NCBI GenBank assembly: GCA_947650285.1
Contig: CANTFL010001460.1
Span: forward strand, 1 to 64,000
From: Hyaloperonospora brassicae
Taxonomy: Eukaryota; Oomycota; Peronosporomycetes; Peronosporales; Peronosporaceae
DNA: 64,000 nt
Direction of reading: 5' to 3'
Below the pieces are notes generated by a model. That model worked only from the letters and a program-made list of their open reading frames with translations, was not told the DNA's origin and ran no database searches. Below are positions 44,463 through 55,637 of the stretch, piece after piece; the stretch's first letter is position 1; every line of letters begins with the position of its first letter. Both the position numbers and the translations under genes were made by a program.

Positions 44463-45487
44463 TTAAACTCGAGACCACTTCTCATCGTCCTCATCCGGGG
44501 TCATTTGGTGGTCTACGTCCTTTAGCTTACTACGCCACACGTGAAAATCTACCTCCCTTAGCTCATACAAAATTGATGCATAGATTGCGTAGTCCTCGAT
44601 GAAGCGGCTGTAGTAATTCAAACTTCCGAGGAACGACTGCATGGCCTTGAGCGTCGATGGTAGCGGTAGGTCCACTAGCGCTTGGAGATCCTTAGGATGG
44701 GCCTCCAGACCGTCACTCGATACCCTGTGACCGAGGTAGTCGACCCTTTGACATCCCCACGTACTCTTGACTGCGCTGATCGATAAATTCCAGTGGTCGC
44801 ACACGTCCAACAGCCGTTCCACCTTGTCACATAGCACGCTCCAAGACTCGGCCGGTACCAGTATGTCGTCTATGTACGATCTACGACCCAATACCGAAGG
44901 GGCCGACCCTGTATCCGGTTCTCCTGACACAAATAAACCTCTTGGCCTTCCGAGTCGGCCCCTGGGGGTATACGCAAGAACCCATACAATGCGTTGTCCA
45001 GTAGTCGCTGGTAGATCTGTGGTGCGTTCTTGAGTCCGAACGGCATTCTGAGCCACTCGAACAAACCCAATGGAGTAAAAAAAGCTGAAATTAATCTTGC
45101 CCTTTCCGTCATGCTGACCACCCAGAAACCACTTGCCATAACGAGAGAGCAATACCACAACGCACTCTCCAAATCTTCCAGGAGCTCATTAATCAGTGGC
45201 ATGGGGTAGAACATAAGTTGCGTCAGGTCATTCACCAACCGATAGTCAATGCACAACCTGATGTCGACCCCATTCTTCTTCACGATAATTACTATTGGGC
45301 TGGCCCACGGGGAGGTGGATGGCTGAATAATCTTCGCCGACAGTAGACCCTTGATTAAGTCGGCCAACTTTTCTTTGAACTGGGGGGCCACTTTCCGTAC
45401 GCGTTGCGCGATCGGCCTAGCGTTTCCCACCTCTATATCGCATATAGCACCACGAGCAGCTGGGGGTAAAGCGTTGCCTTTTCCCAT
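44463..45487 (-). pseudogene. Reverse transcriptase of E2, frameshifted
   Basis: Frame 45487-44870 has 'IVIIVKKNGVDIRLCIDYRL', 'MPFGLKNAPQIYQRLLDNAL'. Frame 45158-44463 has the catalytic box in 'SYIDDILVPAESW' and 'SFLGSLNYYSRFIEDYA'. The two overlap in different phases, so one or more indels lie near 44870-45010. The Y-I-D-D box is intact. Confidence 0.87.
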
Positions 45488-47090
45488 TTACAGGTGCCGC
45501 TTCTTCCAGATGATTTGCTTCAAACGATCCACTTCCTCAGGCGAGTTTCCATCCGGATCAGGTATCTGAATATCCTTCAGCTCAATTCCTTCGGGCGAGA
45601 GGTCCACCTCTGGTATGACCGCCCATCCCTGGCTTATTTCTTCAGCCCAGAGTTCTTCGCTTTCAAATGTACACACTTGGTCATCAGATTAGGTCACATC
45701 TTCGGTACTCGCGCTTGCTCCCATGTCACTAACTTCTTCATGAAAGGTGTCGATGGATCTCATCGGTCCAATGACCGTATGTTCGGTCGGCCGAGTGATC
45801 GTGGGTTCGACTAGTTGAATGTATAGGGCTCCGTCCTCGGGAATGTTACCTGCCGTTTCTTCGCCTGTTAGTTACCCATCTACTGGCCGCTGTCGGGACG
45901 CGACGTTCATCACTGGAGCTACCTCCTTTGACCGCTGTAAAATATGTCGTGGAGTCTCATACTGGGGTTTATCCACCAGCGGCCCTTCGTCGATCTCCGT
46001 CAGGTCTTCCTGATGGTCGTCCTGGTCACGAGTGGCTTCATATGCTAAGTTCCACCACTCGGCGTGTCTCCGAGAGCCTGCCGTAACGAATCCCAGTGTT
46101 CTTGGTATTTGATCCCTCGCCATTACCATACCGATTCTAGTGTCCTCATGCAGCGTTAGCATTTGGGCTGACGTTGGTTACTTTCAAAAATAGACGTCGG
46201 CCTACCCCTCGGTTCACCGTGGTGACCCATCGTTCTCCTCTCGTCACCCAAAGCACCCTTTGTTCTGAGGTCGACTCTTTTACAGGTACTTCCACATATT
46301 CGCCAACCGATAGCTGTGTAAATTGGCCCAGCCTTATATCGGTCACTCTGCTACCGTACAACGTTCGCCGGCCTGCTAGTTGGACTCGCACTTCATCTGG
46401 GAGACAAAGCGCTCCTCCCCCCAGATCTAATCGGATACCGGCTGGGACCATAAACTCCATACCCAGAATCGCATCTTGGCCCACCATAGGGCCGACCCAT
46501 ACCTTGAAGATGTGCACCAAGTTTCCATGTAAAGTGATCTTGATGCGGGTGCGTCCTTCTGTAGTGTATACCGCTTTTCCGATACCCACGCATTCTTGTC
46601 TTGCAAATTCGTCGATCTGGCAGCCTACCTTACGAGCAAAGGCGATATCCAAAATGGATATCTCGGCACCAGTGTCAAACAACAAGTTTGCGCGGTCATT
46701 GTTTACCTTCCAAGAGGCCTTGGCGTGCTGAAACCATTTCGAAGGGGCATGACTTTTCCAGTACCCCCTGGATTCACCTGTTAGCAGGTCCAATTCCATC
46801 ACTGCATCCCCTCGTGTAAAACCATTAGGATCATCAAGGCGAGCAACATGAACCACAGGGTAGCTAGCGACCTTCGATATATTTCCGATCTTCTTATCTC
46901 TGTGATCTTCCTCGACACTCTTCTCCACGGCGGTACCTATATCTCCTTCGGAAGTCCTTTCCACATATGCAAACACATGACTATCAGAACGCTCGGCTCT
47001 TACCAGATTCAAAGCTGGCAAGCGTTCTAATTTAACATCTTCTCCACCTTCTCCGGCAACATCCCAGCGTGCTTGGTCGGGTTGTACCAT
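45488..47090 (-). pseudogene. Protease region and linker of E2
   Basis: The frame 47090-46146 (314 codons) contains 'NLLFDTGAEISILDIAFARK' (D-T-G-A active site) and 'MVGQDAILGMEFMVPAGIRL', a complete retropepsin-like core. Shorter frames 46162-45872 and 45676-45488 continue to the RT. An 'Ala/Ile-rich spacer' has no recognised domain. Confidence 0.82.
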
Positions 47091-47974
47091 TGACGGATCA
47101 AGTTATAAAACTCTTCCATCGGGCACTTCCCGGCTTCGTGGGTCTCTCCGCACCCCTTGCACACGAACAAGCAACGATCCGTCGGATAGCCTATCTTTCC
47201 ACAGCGGTCGCATGTGAGACGCTTCCAGCAATCCAAATCACCATGCTTCCTGGATCCACAATGCGCACATCTCGGGTATTGAACGGCCGGTGGCCCTCGA
47301 GTTCCCTGGTCACCTTCTTGGCGATGGTGTTGGTCGGCCTCCCGGGCTGGTCGGCTTCTTGGGCCCCTCGACACAGAGTCCTTCTGGTTTTCCATCGCCA
47401 TGACATACATCCGTCTTAGGTCACCGTCGTCTCCTAAGCTATCCGAGCCTGACGCTTCAGAGCTCGATTCTTCCAAGGTCGCCCGGACCGCATGTACCGA
47501 CCGACGGTTTACCTCCCTTGATCGGTCTGGGGGAACAGGTGCCGTTTGGCGGAACTTGCTCGACCCGAAAAGTACCTTGCCTCGACGCGCTTTCGTCCTT
47601 TGCCTCGCTCTCAACACGTCTACCAATTCATCCACATCCGCCAATCGTAACATCGTGAGCTGGCCTGCCAGTTCTGGGTCATCCAGAGTTTCAATATAGT
47701 GCTCGACATGTTCTTTCTGGATCTTGGGCGGCCCGTCTTTAATCTTGATCTTCGCCCTGAGCCCAATCACGTTCAGTCGGTACAGGTAGTCCATGGGTGA
47801 CTCTTCCGGCCGCTTCTTCGCGTGGTAGTATTGGCGGGCGACTGGCACTCCCAACCCGCAGAATTGCATCTGGAATTCTTGTGTGACGTCCTTCCAACTG
47901 GATCGAACCGAGCGGCCCAGTTGCCGGTACCAATTTTGTGCTGGTCCAGTCAGCAATCCACCGAAACCAAACAC
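47027..47974 (-). pseudogene. Gag capsid/nucleocapsid of E2
   Basis: 315-codon frame. The capsid-like segment 'GPAQNWYRQLGRSVRSSWKD' and 'ESPMDYLYRLNVIGLRAKIK' is the retrotransposon Gag fold. Near the end are three zinc knuckles: 'CAHCGSRKHGDLDC' (CX2CX4HX4C), 'CDRCGKIGYPTDRC' (the His is Tyr) and 'CKGCGETHEAGKC' (CX2CX3HX4C). It overlaps the protease frame in another phase, compatible with programmed or mutational frameshift. Confidence 0.87.
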
Positions 47975-48404
47975 TTTTCATCGTCAGGTGCTTGGTCCCT
48001 CGCAAAAGCCGTTTTGACTGTGGACAGCCACGAACGGGCTCGGTCTTCGTCTTGGTCTCTTCCGTGAAAATTTTTGAGATCCGATGTCGCTGCAAGCTTG
48101 ACGCGAGGGATCATGCCGGGTATCTTTCCCGCTGCCGCCGTCGCAATTCTCGCCGCCGGTCCCTCCAGATCCAGATCGTCCGGGTCGTACTAACACGTGC
48201 CGACCGATTCCATCTCCACATCTGTCCGAGTTTGTTGGCTTGACACTTGCGCTCGGCCCCTTGGTGCTTCTTGAGCTGCGGCCACTTGGGCCCTTTGTAT
48301 TTCCGCTGCCACTCTTTCATCTTGATGTCCTTGTCGCACCTGTTGCACCTATTATTCTTGTAGGAAACGGGCCATCGCCGCGTCGAAGTATGTCTGCAGG
48401 TTAC

Positions 48405-49535
48405 CTACCATATTGGTAGGCACACCCCCCAGCATCGTCGCCACGTAGCGGTTTGAACCATTCCGGTATGCCCATGCTGCCTTCCCATTGGGTGAAAATT
48501 TACCCTTTCGGGAGTTTGGAAATTCCCCGGGTGGGCAGGTGTCGGCGGATTCTGGACCGGTTGAGTGGCCCTGTCGCCCTGAACGCGAGCCTGTAGCATC
48601 GCAGCTCCTGCCGGCCACAGCGGCATCCGGGCACACTGGACGAGGTTGGAGGGGTTACATGACGACTGCTCCTCCGCGTCATGGTCGGCTGGTGGGAGCG
48701 GCGGGTGACGTTGCGTATCCATCGGCGGGTCGACTCGTGGTCGCACTGCTGGTGGGGAGTCGAAGTCGTGAAGGGTCATCAAGCTGTCACGAGACGGCGT
48801 CGTCATCGACGGTGTCAGCGGTACGTTGTTGGGTCTGGTAGTCCCCACCAGGATAGCTAATCGCTTGTGCATCTTGTTTAACAGGCTTGTGATGTTGTCG
48901 AACCCTAGGTCGAACAAGGTGTGCGGCTCGAACTGTCCCGCCACCATGTTCGCCTCGCGAAGGAGGGTGACTAGCGCTGTGACTGCCTCTGCGACCGTCC
49001 GGGGCTGAGGCAGGGGTGACATTGGTCCCCCTAGCTGACCCAATAACCGGATGGCGAGGACTTTAGCGACGGGGTCGCTCTCCAGGAGGGCGACCAGCTT
49101 TCGCCGGTGGTAGGCCATCGTGATTGCTTCGTCCGACCAGGCTGGCGGTCCTGTTGGAGCAGGGTCCCTCGACTTGGAATTAGCTGGCGCCTTCGTTTTC
49201 TCGCGGGTCGGCTTGGACTGGGCGGCCTTGGCGACTTTTGGTGTCGGAGGCCCTGGCTTACCGTGTTTCACGTTTGGCCGATGTTCTGACTCGGTCGATG
49301 GTCCTGAGGTGTCAGAACCCATCGAGTTGGTGTCCCCTGGCGCGTTCATCCTGGCTTTCTGCGGCTTGGACGTGGCGGCCGCTGGGGTTTGTTGTCTTTG
49401 GGACCATAGCTGTTCGGTTTTCACCGTCAGCTGATGATCCTCAGGGGCATGGTAGGTACCATGACCCAGGGAGTCCTCAAGGAGGACGTAGGGAGGGTAT
49501 CTAGGTTTATCTTCGATAATATCGACCTTGACCAT
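48405..49535 (-). CDS. Gag N-terminal (matrix-like) part of E2
   Basis: 376-codon frame starting 'MVKVDIIEDKPRYPPYVLLE', about 190 bp inside the 5' LTR. It has a Pro/Thr/Lys-rich middle and a helical part ('VAKVLAIRLLGQLGGP', 'VAEAVTALVTLLREAN'). It precedes the capsid frame and is probably its N-terminal extension. There is no recognised domain; placement by position. Confidence 0.6.
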   Translation of the reverse strand: MVKVDIIEDKPRYPPYVLLEDSLGHGTYHAPEDHQLTVKTEQLWSQRQQTPAAATSKPQKARMNAPGDTNSMGSDTSGPSTESEHRPNVKHGKPGPPTPKVAKAAQSKPTREKTKAPANSKSRDPAPTGPPAWSDEAITMAYHRRKLVALLESDPVAKVLAIRLLGQLGGPMSPLPQPRTVAEAVTALVTLLREANMVAGQFEPHTLFDLGFDNITSLLNKMHKRLAILVGTTRPNNVPLTPSMTTPSRDSLMTLHDFDSPPAVRPRVDPPMDTQRHPPLPPADHDAEEQSSCNPSNLVQCARMPLWPAGAAMLQARVQGDRATQPVQNPPTPAHPGNFQTPERVNFHPMGRQHGHTGMVQTATWRRCWGVCLPIW

Positions 49536-49699
49536 GTTGACCGGACCCCAACCAAGGTCCAGTCGGCCCTTCGACCCTTTGTTTTTGTGATCGTGTGTTA
49601 CGGGCGGTCGGTCTTCCAGTGCTTCTTCGGTCTTCTGTTCAACCTTGACCTGAGCGTCTTCTTCATCTTAAGATTCGCGGTGAAATCCCGCGTCTTCCG

Positions 49700-49721
49700 A
49701 AGATCCGGGCACGCGCACCAC
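49700..49721 (-). promoter_or_regulatory. Primer-binding site region of E2
   Basis: Directly inside the 5' LTR the minus strand reads TGGTGCGCGTGCCCGGATCT starting one or two bases after the LTR, the form (TGG + stem) expected for pairing with a tRNA 3' end. The tRNA identity is not determined. Confidence 0.6.
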
Positions 49722-50816
49722 TGTGGTGGAGTGGGTCGCCAAAATCGATTGGCGTGACTCCAAACCGCCCACTGTGCCGGACTGCCGACTTGAGGGGGGG
49801 GGGGGGGGGGGTACTCCTATTCCGCTTGGATCTTAAACTCACCTTGTGTACCCGTCGGCTTGGCGGGTATCACTCTTCGGAGGACGTGGCGATGTAGTTA
49901 GATGTCGGTCTTGGTGTGTGTCGACCTTGGGAGCCCCGAGCGGATATGCTTCAGTCGGGGTCCAGTTAGGGCAGCCACTCGGTCAACTTGGTTGAGAGTG
50001 GACTTATAACCAGAGTTCTCAGGGCTAGTAGCGCCTGGCCTTTGCTTGTCTCAGGGGTGTTAACCGCCTGGCCTTTATGTGTCCTCTCCCTTACCACTAG
50101 GGTATGGAGACCGCTTCCTATAGCGGGATTGAGTTGGGGGGGGGCTACTCCACGAACCTACAGGCCAATATACTTCCTGGGGTTCTATTTGCACTTGAGT
50201 CTTACCAGCACTGTCTATTCAACGGGTGGGCCAAATAGATCCCTGGCCCGGAACAGGTTGGTCGACTTACAAGCTTCTTGGCTCACGAGACGTGTGGCTT
50301 GGATCGCAAATTGAGTAGTAATTAATAATGTCCTATCCTTTAACCTCCTTTACTCTGTACTTGCCTTACACCTGGACTCACTATGATGAGTGGTCAGGGA
50401 CGCTTGATATTGATAGTCCGGGTCGGCCGATGGATGACCAGGTCGGCCCTTGGGTGACCGAGGTCGCCTTGATCGGCCTTATCCACCGAAGGGTGACCGG
50501 GTCGGCCCTTGGGTGACCGAGGTCGCCTTGATCGGCCGTGCCCACCAAATGGTGACCAGGTCGGCCGATGGGTGACAGAGACCGCCTTGGTTGACCGAGG
50601 CCGCCTTGGTCGGCCGTACCTACCGACGAGTGGCCCGGTCGACCGACGAGTGGTTGAGAACGATCCGCATTGGTGCCGCTCTCAACGGCTGGAACCCAAC
50701 GGCCGCTTCTCCTCTGTGGCTCCTTGGCCTCCAGTCCTTTTCCGATCGCGAGGCCCCTGTCCCTCCGGTCCATCCCTCCTTAAGTCTACCCTTTCTAGAA
50801 AGTTCGCTTTACCACA
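49722..50816 (-). repeat. 5' LTR of E2 (1095 bp)
   Basis: Same as 38428-39518 apart from about seven substitutions and four extra G in the G run (49794-49811, 18 G). Confidence 0.95.
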
Positions 50817-51305
50817 TTGAAGTTACGTCCGCGCTTCATTGGACCACTCACGTTCGTAGCGAACAAGAGACTTGCGTATAAGCTCAACCTTCCGCGCAGA
50901 CTGCGCATACACCCTGTGTTCTACGTGGCTTACTTACGCCGTATCGAGATCCGTCCCACGTGAACTCAAAGGCGCTTGGACCGCAAAATTTGGTCTTGCC
51001 ATCGGATGCTGAATCCAAATCAGGAGGCTAAGCTGAGCATCCATCCTTGTTTGACCCAACACATCTGACTCGAGTTTGCGCCGCGTCGAACGCACTCTGA
51101 GTCTAATTTAAGGTCTCCCGGAGACAAATGAGTTCTAAAAGCAGCTTCTTATGCTCCTACTTCAGTACACCGACAACTATCGACGCTGATCGATGAGCAA
51201 GGGAACCGCCTTTCCTGTGCGGAGAGACTCCTGAAACGTCGTCGTCACAGCCAATTCAAGTATCTGGTGAAGTGGCGTGGGGTTCTGGAGTCGAAAAACT
51301 CGTAG
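50817..51305 (+). pseudogene. Pol C-terminus and chromodomain of E3, right part
   Basis: Resumes the reading interrupted at 38427: 'LRPRFIGPLTFVANKR' (integrase C-terminal module), 'LNLPRRLRIHPVFYVAYLRR', then after several stops 'LIDEQGNRLSCAERLLKRRR' and 'KYLVKWRGVLESKNS', a decayed chromodomain at about 51186-51305. Confidence 0.82.
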
Positions 51306-51331
51306 GATTATCAGATACCCCTACGGCATAA

Positions 51332-52118
51332 TTATTGATACGCCGTGAATGGTTTCGGAGAATCGTGGCCAGGAAATTCCTGCGACCGGAAACGCCTTTC
51401 ATCAATCTTGGTGGGAAATAGCGGGTTGCTCTGCACCACATGGTCGTAATGCGCGGCTACTGGCGTAGCCGAAGCATAGCGTGAGAGATTACACAACTGG
51501 CCTCTGGCCTTGAGATTGACGTATTCGTACCGAAGATTTTGTTCAAGACGGACATCGGCCACATCGGCACTTGCTCTTAGAGCTTTCCTACTGATGAGTT
51601 ATCGCTTGCAATGCACCCAGCGGATAAATTGTTTGTCATCTTCTTCTGGCAACGCACCGTAGAACAACAGTATGGGCACGCCCTTAATCGGTCAAACCGA
51701 AATACCACGAGCTAGGCTCTCAATGTGTGCCTTGTATTGACCTTGTGTGGTCAAGAAGGGTTCGATATACCTCTCATGCATATCTGGCGGAAGGCGATAC
51801 CTTCGGCAACGTGACCTCTGGGGCAATGGCCCATGTCGAAAGTCTACGGTTCTCCGTTTGATATAGACGTTCCTCCACATTAAGTGTTGAAAACACATAG
51901 CCGCTATGGTTTTGGATGACCCTTTTGGTCTGGGCGAGACGAAGAGAACTCTCTCGCTGAATAAGCAGCTCTTTCTGCTCGTCGAGCGGTTTAGTGATCA
52001 TGTTTTCACCTGAAGTTGTTGCGTGATGCTTCACCGCTGGTGGATTGATATCACTACGTTCGACGCACGGATTGGGTGCTAAAAGAGGTCGTATTTCATG
52101 CACAGGTGAGTTGGACAA
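51332..52118 (-). pseudogene. Decayed unrecognised retroelement-like ORF
   Basis: Minus-strand pieces 52118-51774, 51898-51692 and 51562-51332 read as one broken protein ('ENRRLSTWAIAPEVTLPKVS', 'GPLPQRSRCRRYRLPPDMHE', 'NLRYEYVNLKARGQ', 'YDHVVQSNPLFPTKIDERRF'). The continuous sense across stops suggests a former gene, probably Gag-like, but no domain is certain. Confidence 0.45.
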
Positions 52119-53036
52119 TGTCCGTTTGTAATTTGGACGTTGGTATCGCTACCATAGTCCACCTCTTGTTCGAGATAGAATTGGGAAATAAAGCCTGATA
52201 CTCGTGGGGTGTCGATGCCATCGTTTGTATTGCCTTGGCGAACCGTGAAGAAAAAGTGCACACATATTGTCCTCTTCGAGGGAGTAATTCGATTGACGTT
52301 TCGTTGTAACTTAAGTATAGTGGGGGTGCAACGGAATTAAACAACGTGCGTGATTTACAGATATTTGTGGTTTGCACACATGTTCTGTAGACAAAGAATG
52401 TGTAGTTTACACAAGGAACGGAAATCATTGGAGATGATATCGAAACACAGTATCAGTTGGCGAGGGCTGACGTGTGTCAGCCACCAAATTACGAGAATTT
52501 TAAAGAGGTTCCAATCACAACATCATTTTCTAGATTAAGTACGTTAGATTAAAATAATTTCAAATAAGAAGCAAATAAAGTTGCTTTCCTGTTTTGATCT
52601 GTTAAGACACGTGTCTTCCAAGGCTTCTTCAACCGTTAAGAGTTTAGCAACGCCTTATGAAGGTGTGGTGAAGCGACAAAGATAATTCGCGATATAGAAA
52701 TTGATCGCAATCCAGGTATATCCGAGTCAGTCAACGGTTGGCAGCGCCGGTCCCACACCTGGTCATATCACGCCCATAGAGCTGATAATACAGAAAACGG
52801 ATATCAGATCGGAGAGGATGGGACCTGCGACATTGAATTTAAGTATGACGGACGAAGGGTTCGAGTCATGGAGATGAGATTACTGTCAAGGGGACGATAA
52901 CGTTAGTGATCAAGCGCGGTCGCTATCAGAGGAGTATGTACCACACCTTTTGATCCGCGATCAGCCAGGTGATCGCGATCAAGGAGGCGATCGCGAATAA
53001 GGAGGCGATCGCGATCGTGATCAGTGTTCAGATATG
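52119..53036. repeat. Relic spacer ending in a GATCGC-rich minisatellite
   Basis: No gene seen. From about 52955 the sequence is built of GATCGCGATCAAGGAGGC-like units; a related stretch follows the L3 LTR at about 54350-54412. Confidence 0.6.
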
Positions 53037-54345
53037 TGTGGTGGAGTGGTGATCACAAATTCCTTGTGACGCGACTCTCCACTGGCGCCCGAACGACCGA
53101 CAAACGAAGGGGGTACCCCGATTCGTGCGCTGTGTCTTCTTGCTCACCTTTTGTACCCGTCGGTGGGGCGGGTTGCGCTCTTCTTGGTGAACTTGAGCCC
53201 AATCTGAACTTGACCGTTTTAGGGATATGGGTCGACCGGGTGGAAATGCTTCACCCGGTCAAACGTGGTTGTGGATCGCGTGGAAATTCTTCACTCGATC
53301 GCGTGTATACTTCGGCGCTCTCCCAGAGTATCCTTTTTCCAAGAGTGATGCTTGATCCGCGAGACGTCTGACCATTTGAGCCGTTTCGCGATATTGAATC
53401 TGAACCGTAAGGTTCACTGCGTCCAATCGCAGTTGGGGGAGGGGTGAGAAGCGATGTTCCACCGGGCCACAAAATCCAAGGGCGAAGCTTGCAGAGACGC
53501 AGGTCACTATATCTTTTGCGGGAGGCCAAAGTTCCTGCCCGGGAGAAGTCGACGCGTTACTTTCGTTTCAAATTCAGTTCTCTTTAATGTCAACCAACCA
53601 ATTCCAACACCTATGACGATGACTATCTGTTCGCTAGCTCACTGTTGCGTATCGCTTGTCTATGTCATTCACCTCGTGCATCATGTGGTCCACAGCAGAT
53701 ACTCCGTATCGGATCGCTAGGTGGTATGTCGCTCGGACAGTGGATTGCTCGGGGTGGGTCGCTTGGGTAGTGGACCACGGTATGTGTATCACACCACTTA
53801 TGTGTCCACACCAATTATGTTTCCACACCTATTATGTCTCCACACCAATTATGTGTCCACACAGTCATGTGTCCACACGAGCAAGCGTTACCTACTTAGG
53901 GTGGTTCGTGATCGATCTCTCGAGTCTTTGAGTGGGCATCCACCGTCGAATCGCCGTCACTTCCGAGACCTCGCATGTTTGATGATCTTGACGATCCACT
54001 CCTCCAGCTTGCTTCCATATTCACCTATTTTCTATTGTCGTTAGCGATCTAGTATTCCAGTTGATGTTCACTTCTCGAGTGATAGGGTCCTTGTAACTTG
54101 GTGATCCAAGCCCTTGATCGCGGATCGTGATTGGTCAGCCGTCGATCCTTGACTATACTCCTTCTTGACCGTTAGGTGGACCAATCCGCAGAATTTTCAC
54201 AGTCGTTTTCTGTCATTCAGTCGTGTGGTCCCATCATTCGTGCCAACGGGCCTATCTCCGAGCGCACTCCACCGATTAAATCTATCTCGAACTTAACGCG
54301 GTAGGCGCGATCCACACTTTCGAACACTATTCTTTTGCACTTATT
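53037..54345 (+). repeat. L3-family LTR, plus orientation
   Basis: Starts TGTGGTGGAGTGGTGATCAC with hairpin TCACAA/TTGTGA, related in layout to the E2 LTR (both have TGTGGTGGAGTGG, a hairpin, a G-rich GGGGGTACC stretch and ACCC-GTCGG). It aligns almost perfectly with the reverse complement of 62678-63979. The right end decays around 54345. A tGGCGCCCGAACG stretch at about 53085 resembles a primer-binding site but is present in every copy at this place. Confidence 0.82.
53797..53880. repeat. 17-bp tandem repeat inside the L3 LTR
   Basis: TATGTNTCCACAC with a four-base linker, about six copies; also in the inverted copy at about 63150-63235. Confidence 0.85.
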
Positions 54346-55149
54346 TACTTATGCGATCGCGATCAAGGATGCAATGGCGATGAGGATCAACGATCAAATA
54401 TGTGATCGCGGTAAAGATAGTGTGGATGGCACGATATGATATGCAATTGGAAAAGCGAATGCGATCGGAAAAATATGTTAAGTGTGTGCCACGCAAGTAC
54501 AAGATTGCTGTCTTATGGAGATAGCGACACGAATCCTCCAATGCCTGTGGTATGAGGATAGTTATTGGTCGTTGTATTCCATTGGCTAACATTAAACATA
54601 GCTCAATTTACTCTCTTCTACGCAAGACGGGTGTCTATCTCCCCGACAGGAACTCATATTGGCCTATCGGCATTGGAGTATGCCACGCGTATCCCGTAAC
54701 AAAGCGTCCCGATCAATTGGCTTTTCGTCTCGCGATACATGACACATTTCCGGACCGGAATGCATATCGTCCTCCTGATGTTTGATGGTTGATACGCGTC
54801 CGAGCCGTATCAGTCTCTGAATCGTCTGGCCAGGAACGGATTCTCAACTGGATTATGCGCTCGGTGACGTAATCAACAAATTTGATATGGATCAGTCTCG
54901 GCAAGGGTCGCGGCAAAAATTCGGGAGGAACGTATATTGGCCTCCGATGACCAAGGTAATAGTACCGCGTCTTTAACAAGATGAAGTGATTACTGGATAT
55001 TTGGCTAATGGTAATTTTAAATGCTAGAACATAAGCCTAAGTAACAGAGTAATGAAGGATTCAATTTGCTTCAAAGTATACATGTCGACCTCTACTTTGG
55101 TGGGATCACTGGCCACCCGACGCCAAGAGAAGTTACATACTTGCATCAA
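54346..55149. other. No gene recognised
   Basis: GATCGC-like repeat at 54350-54412, then short frames without motifs. Confidence 0.5.
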
Positions 55150-55637
55150 GTGGTATCCCTGGATTGTTTGGGCAGAGATCAAAGACTCTCAAATAACACC
55201 CCAACTGCGACTGGACGCAGGTAAAGTCTTGTGGTTAAGGACTTAAGTCGCGAGACGGCTCAAGTGGTTAGAAGGCTCGCAAATCAACGTCTAAATTTGG
55301 GCAAGGCGATCTGTTACAGATCAGGGTAACTCATATCGAGCACCCTACAAGTATACAAGTGATCCGATGACGAATTACACGAGATCACTTCAACCCTGAA
55401 CGTGGTGTGAGGACTTACGCACCAAGATCGAACCTCGAACCCATCGAAACCACGGTCAAGTTATCCATTGACACGAGTTTACCGGGAAGAGTGCATCCCT
55501 CCCCACCGACGGGAAGACAAGGTGAGGAAGGCTATCAATAACACTTAATCAAAGTAACCCCTCCGTCAGTCTGTCGCCCGGGCGCCATCGAAGACTTGGT
55601 ATCGACTCCTGAAAAGATCGATCACCACTCCACCACA
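55150..55637 (-). repeat. L3-family LTR fragment
   Basis: A minus-orientation piece, diverged, matching the first part of the L3 LTR: TCGCGAGACGGCTCAAGTGG near 55251 and the end GATCACCACTCCACCACA (the reverse complement of the LTR start) at 55637. Confidence 0.75.

Larger units (their letters stand above)
38428..50816 (-). mobile_element. Ty3/Gypsy element E2 with dual RNase H (12.4 kb)
   Basis: Long LTRs (1091 and 1095 bp) bracket a minus-strand gag-protease-RT-RNH-aRNH-integrase-chromodomain order and an antisense reading frame behind pol. The LTRs differ by about seven substitutions plus the length of one G run (14 against 18), so insertion is recent; nevertheless gag and pol contain many frame breaks. 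E2 sits inside the pol gene of E3. I could not find a target-site duplication. Confidence 0.95.

Noticed and set aside
53721..54044. 107-codon frame present identically at 53.7 and 63.1 kb
   Set aside because: It lies within the L3 LTR and contains the 17-bp minisatellite; identity reflects LTR similarity, not coding.
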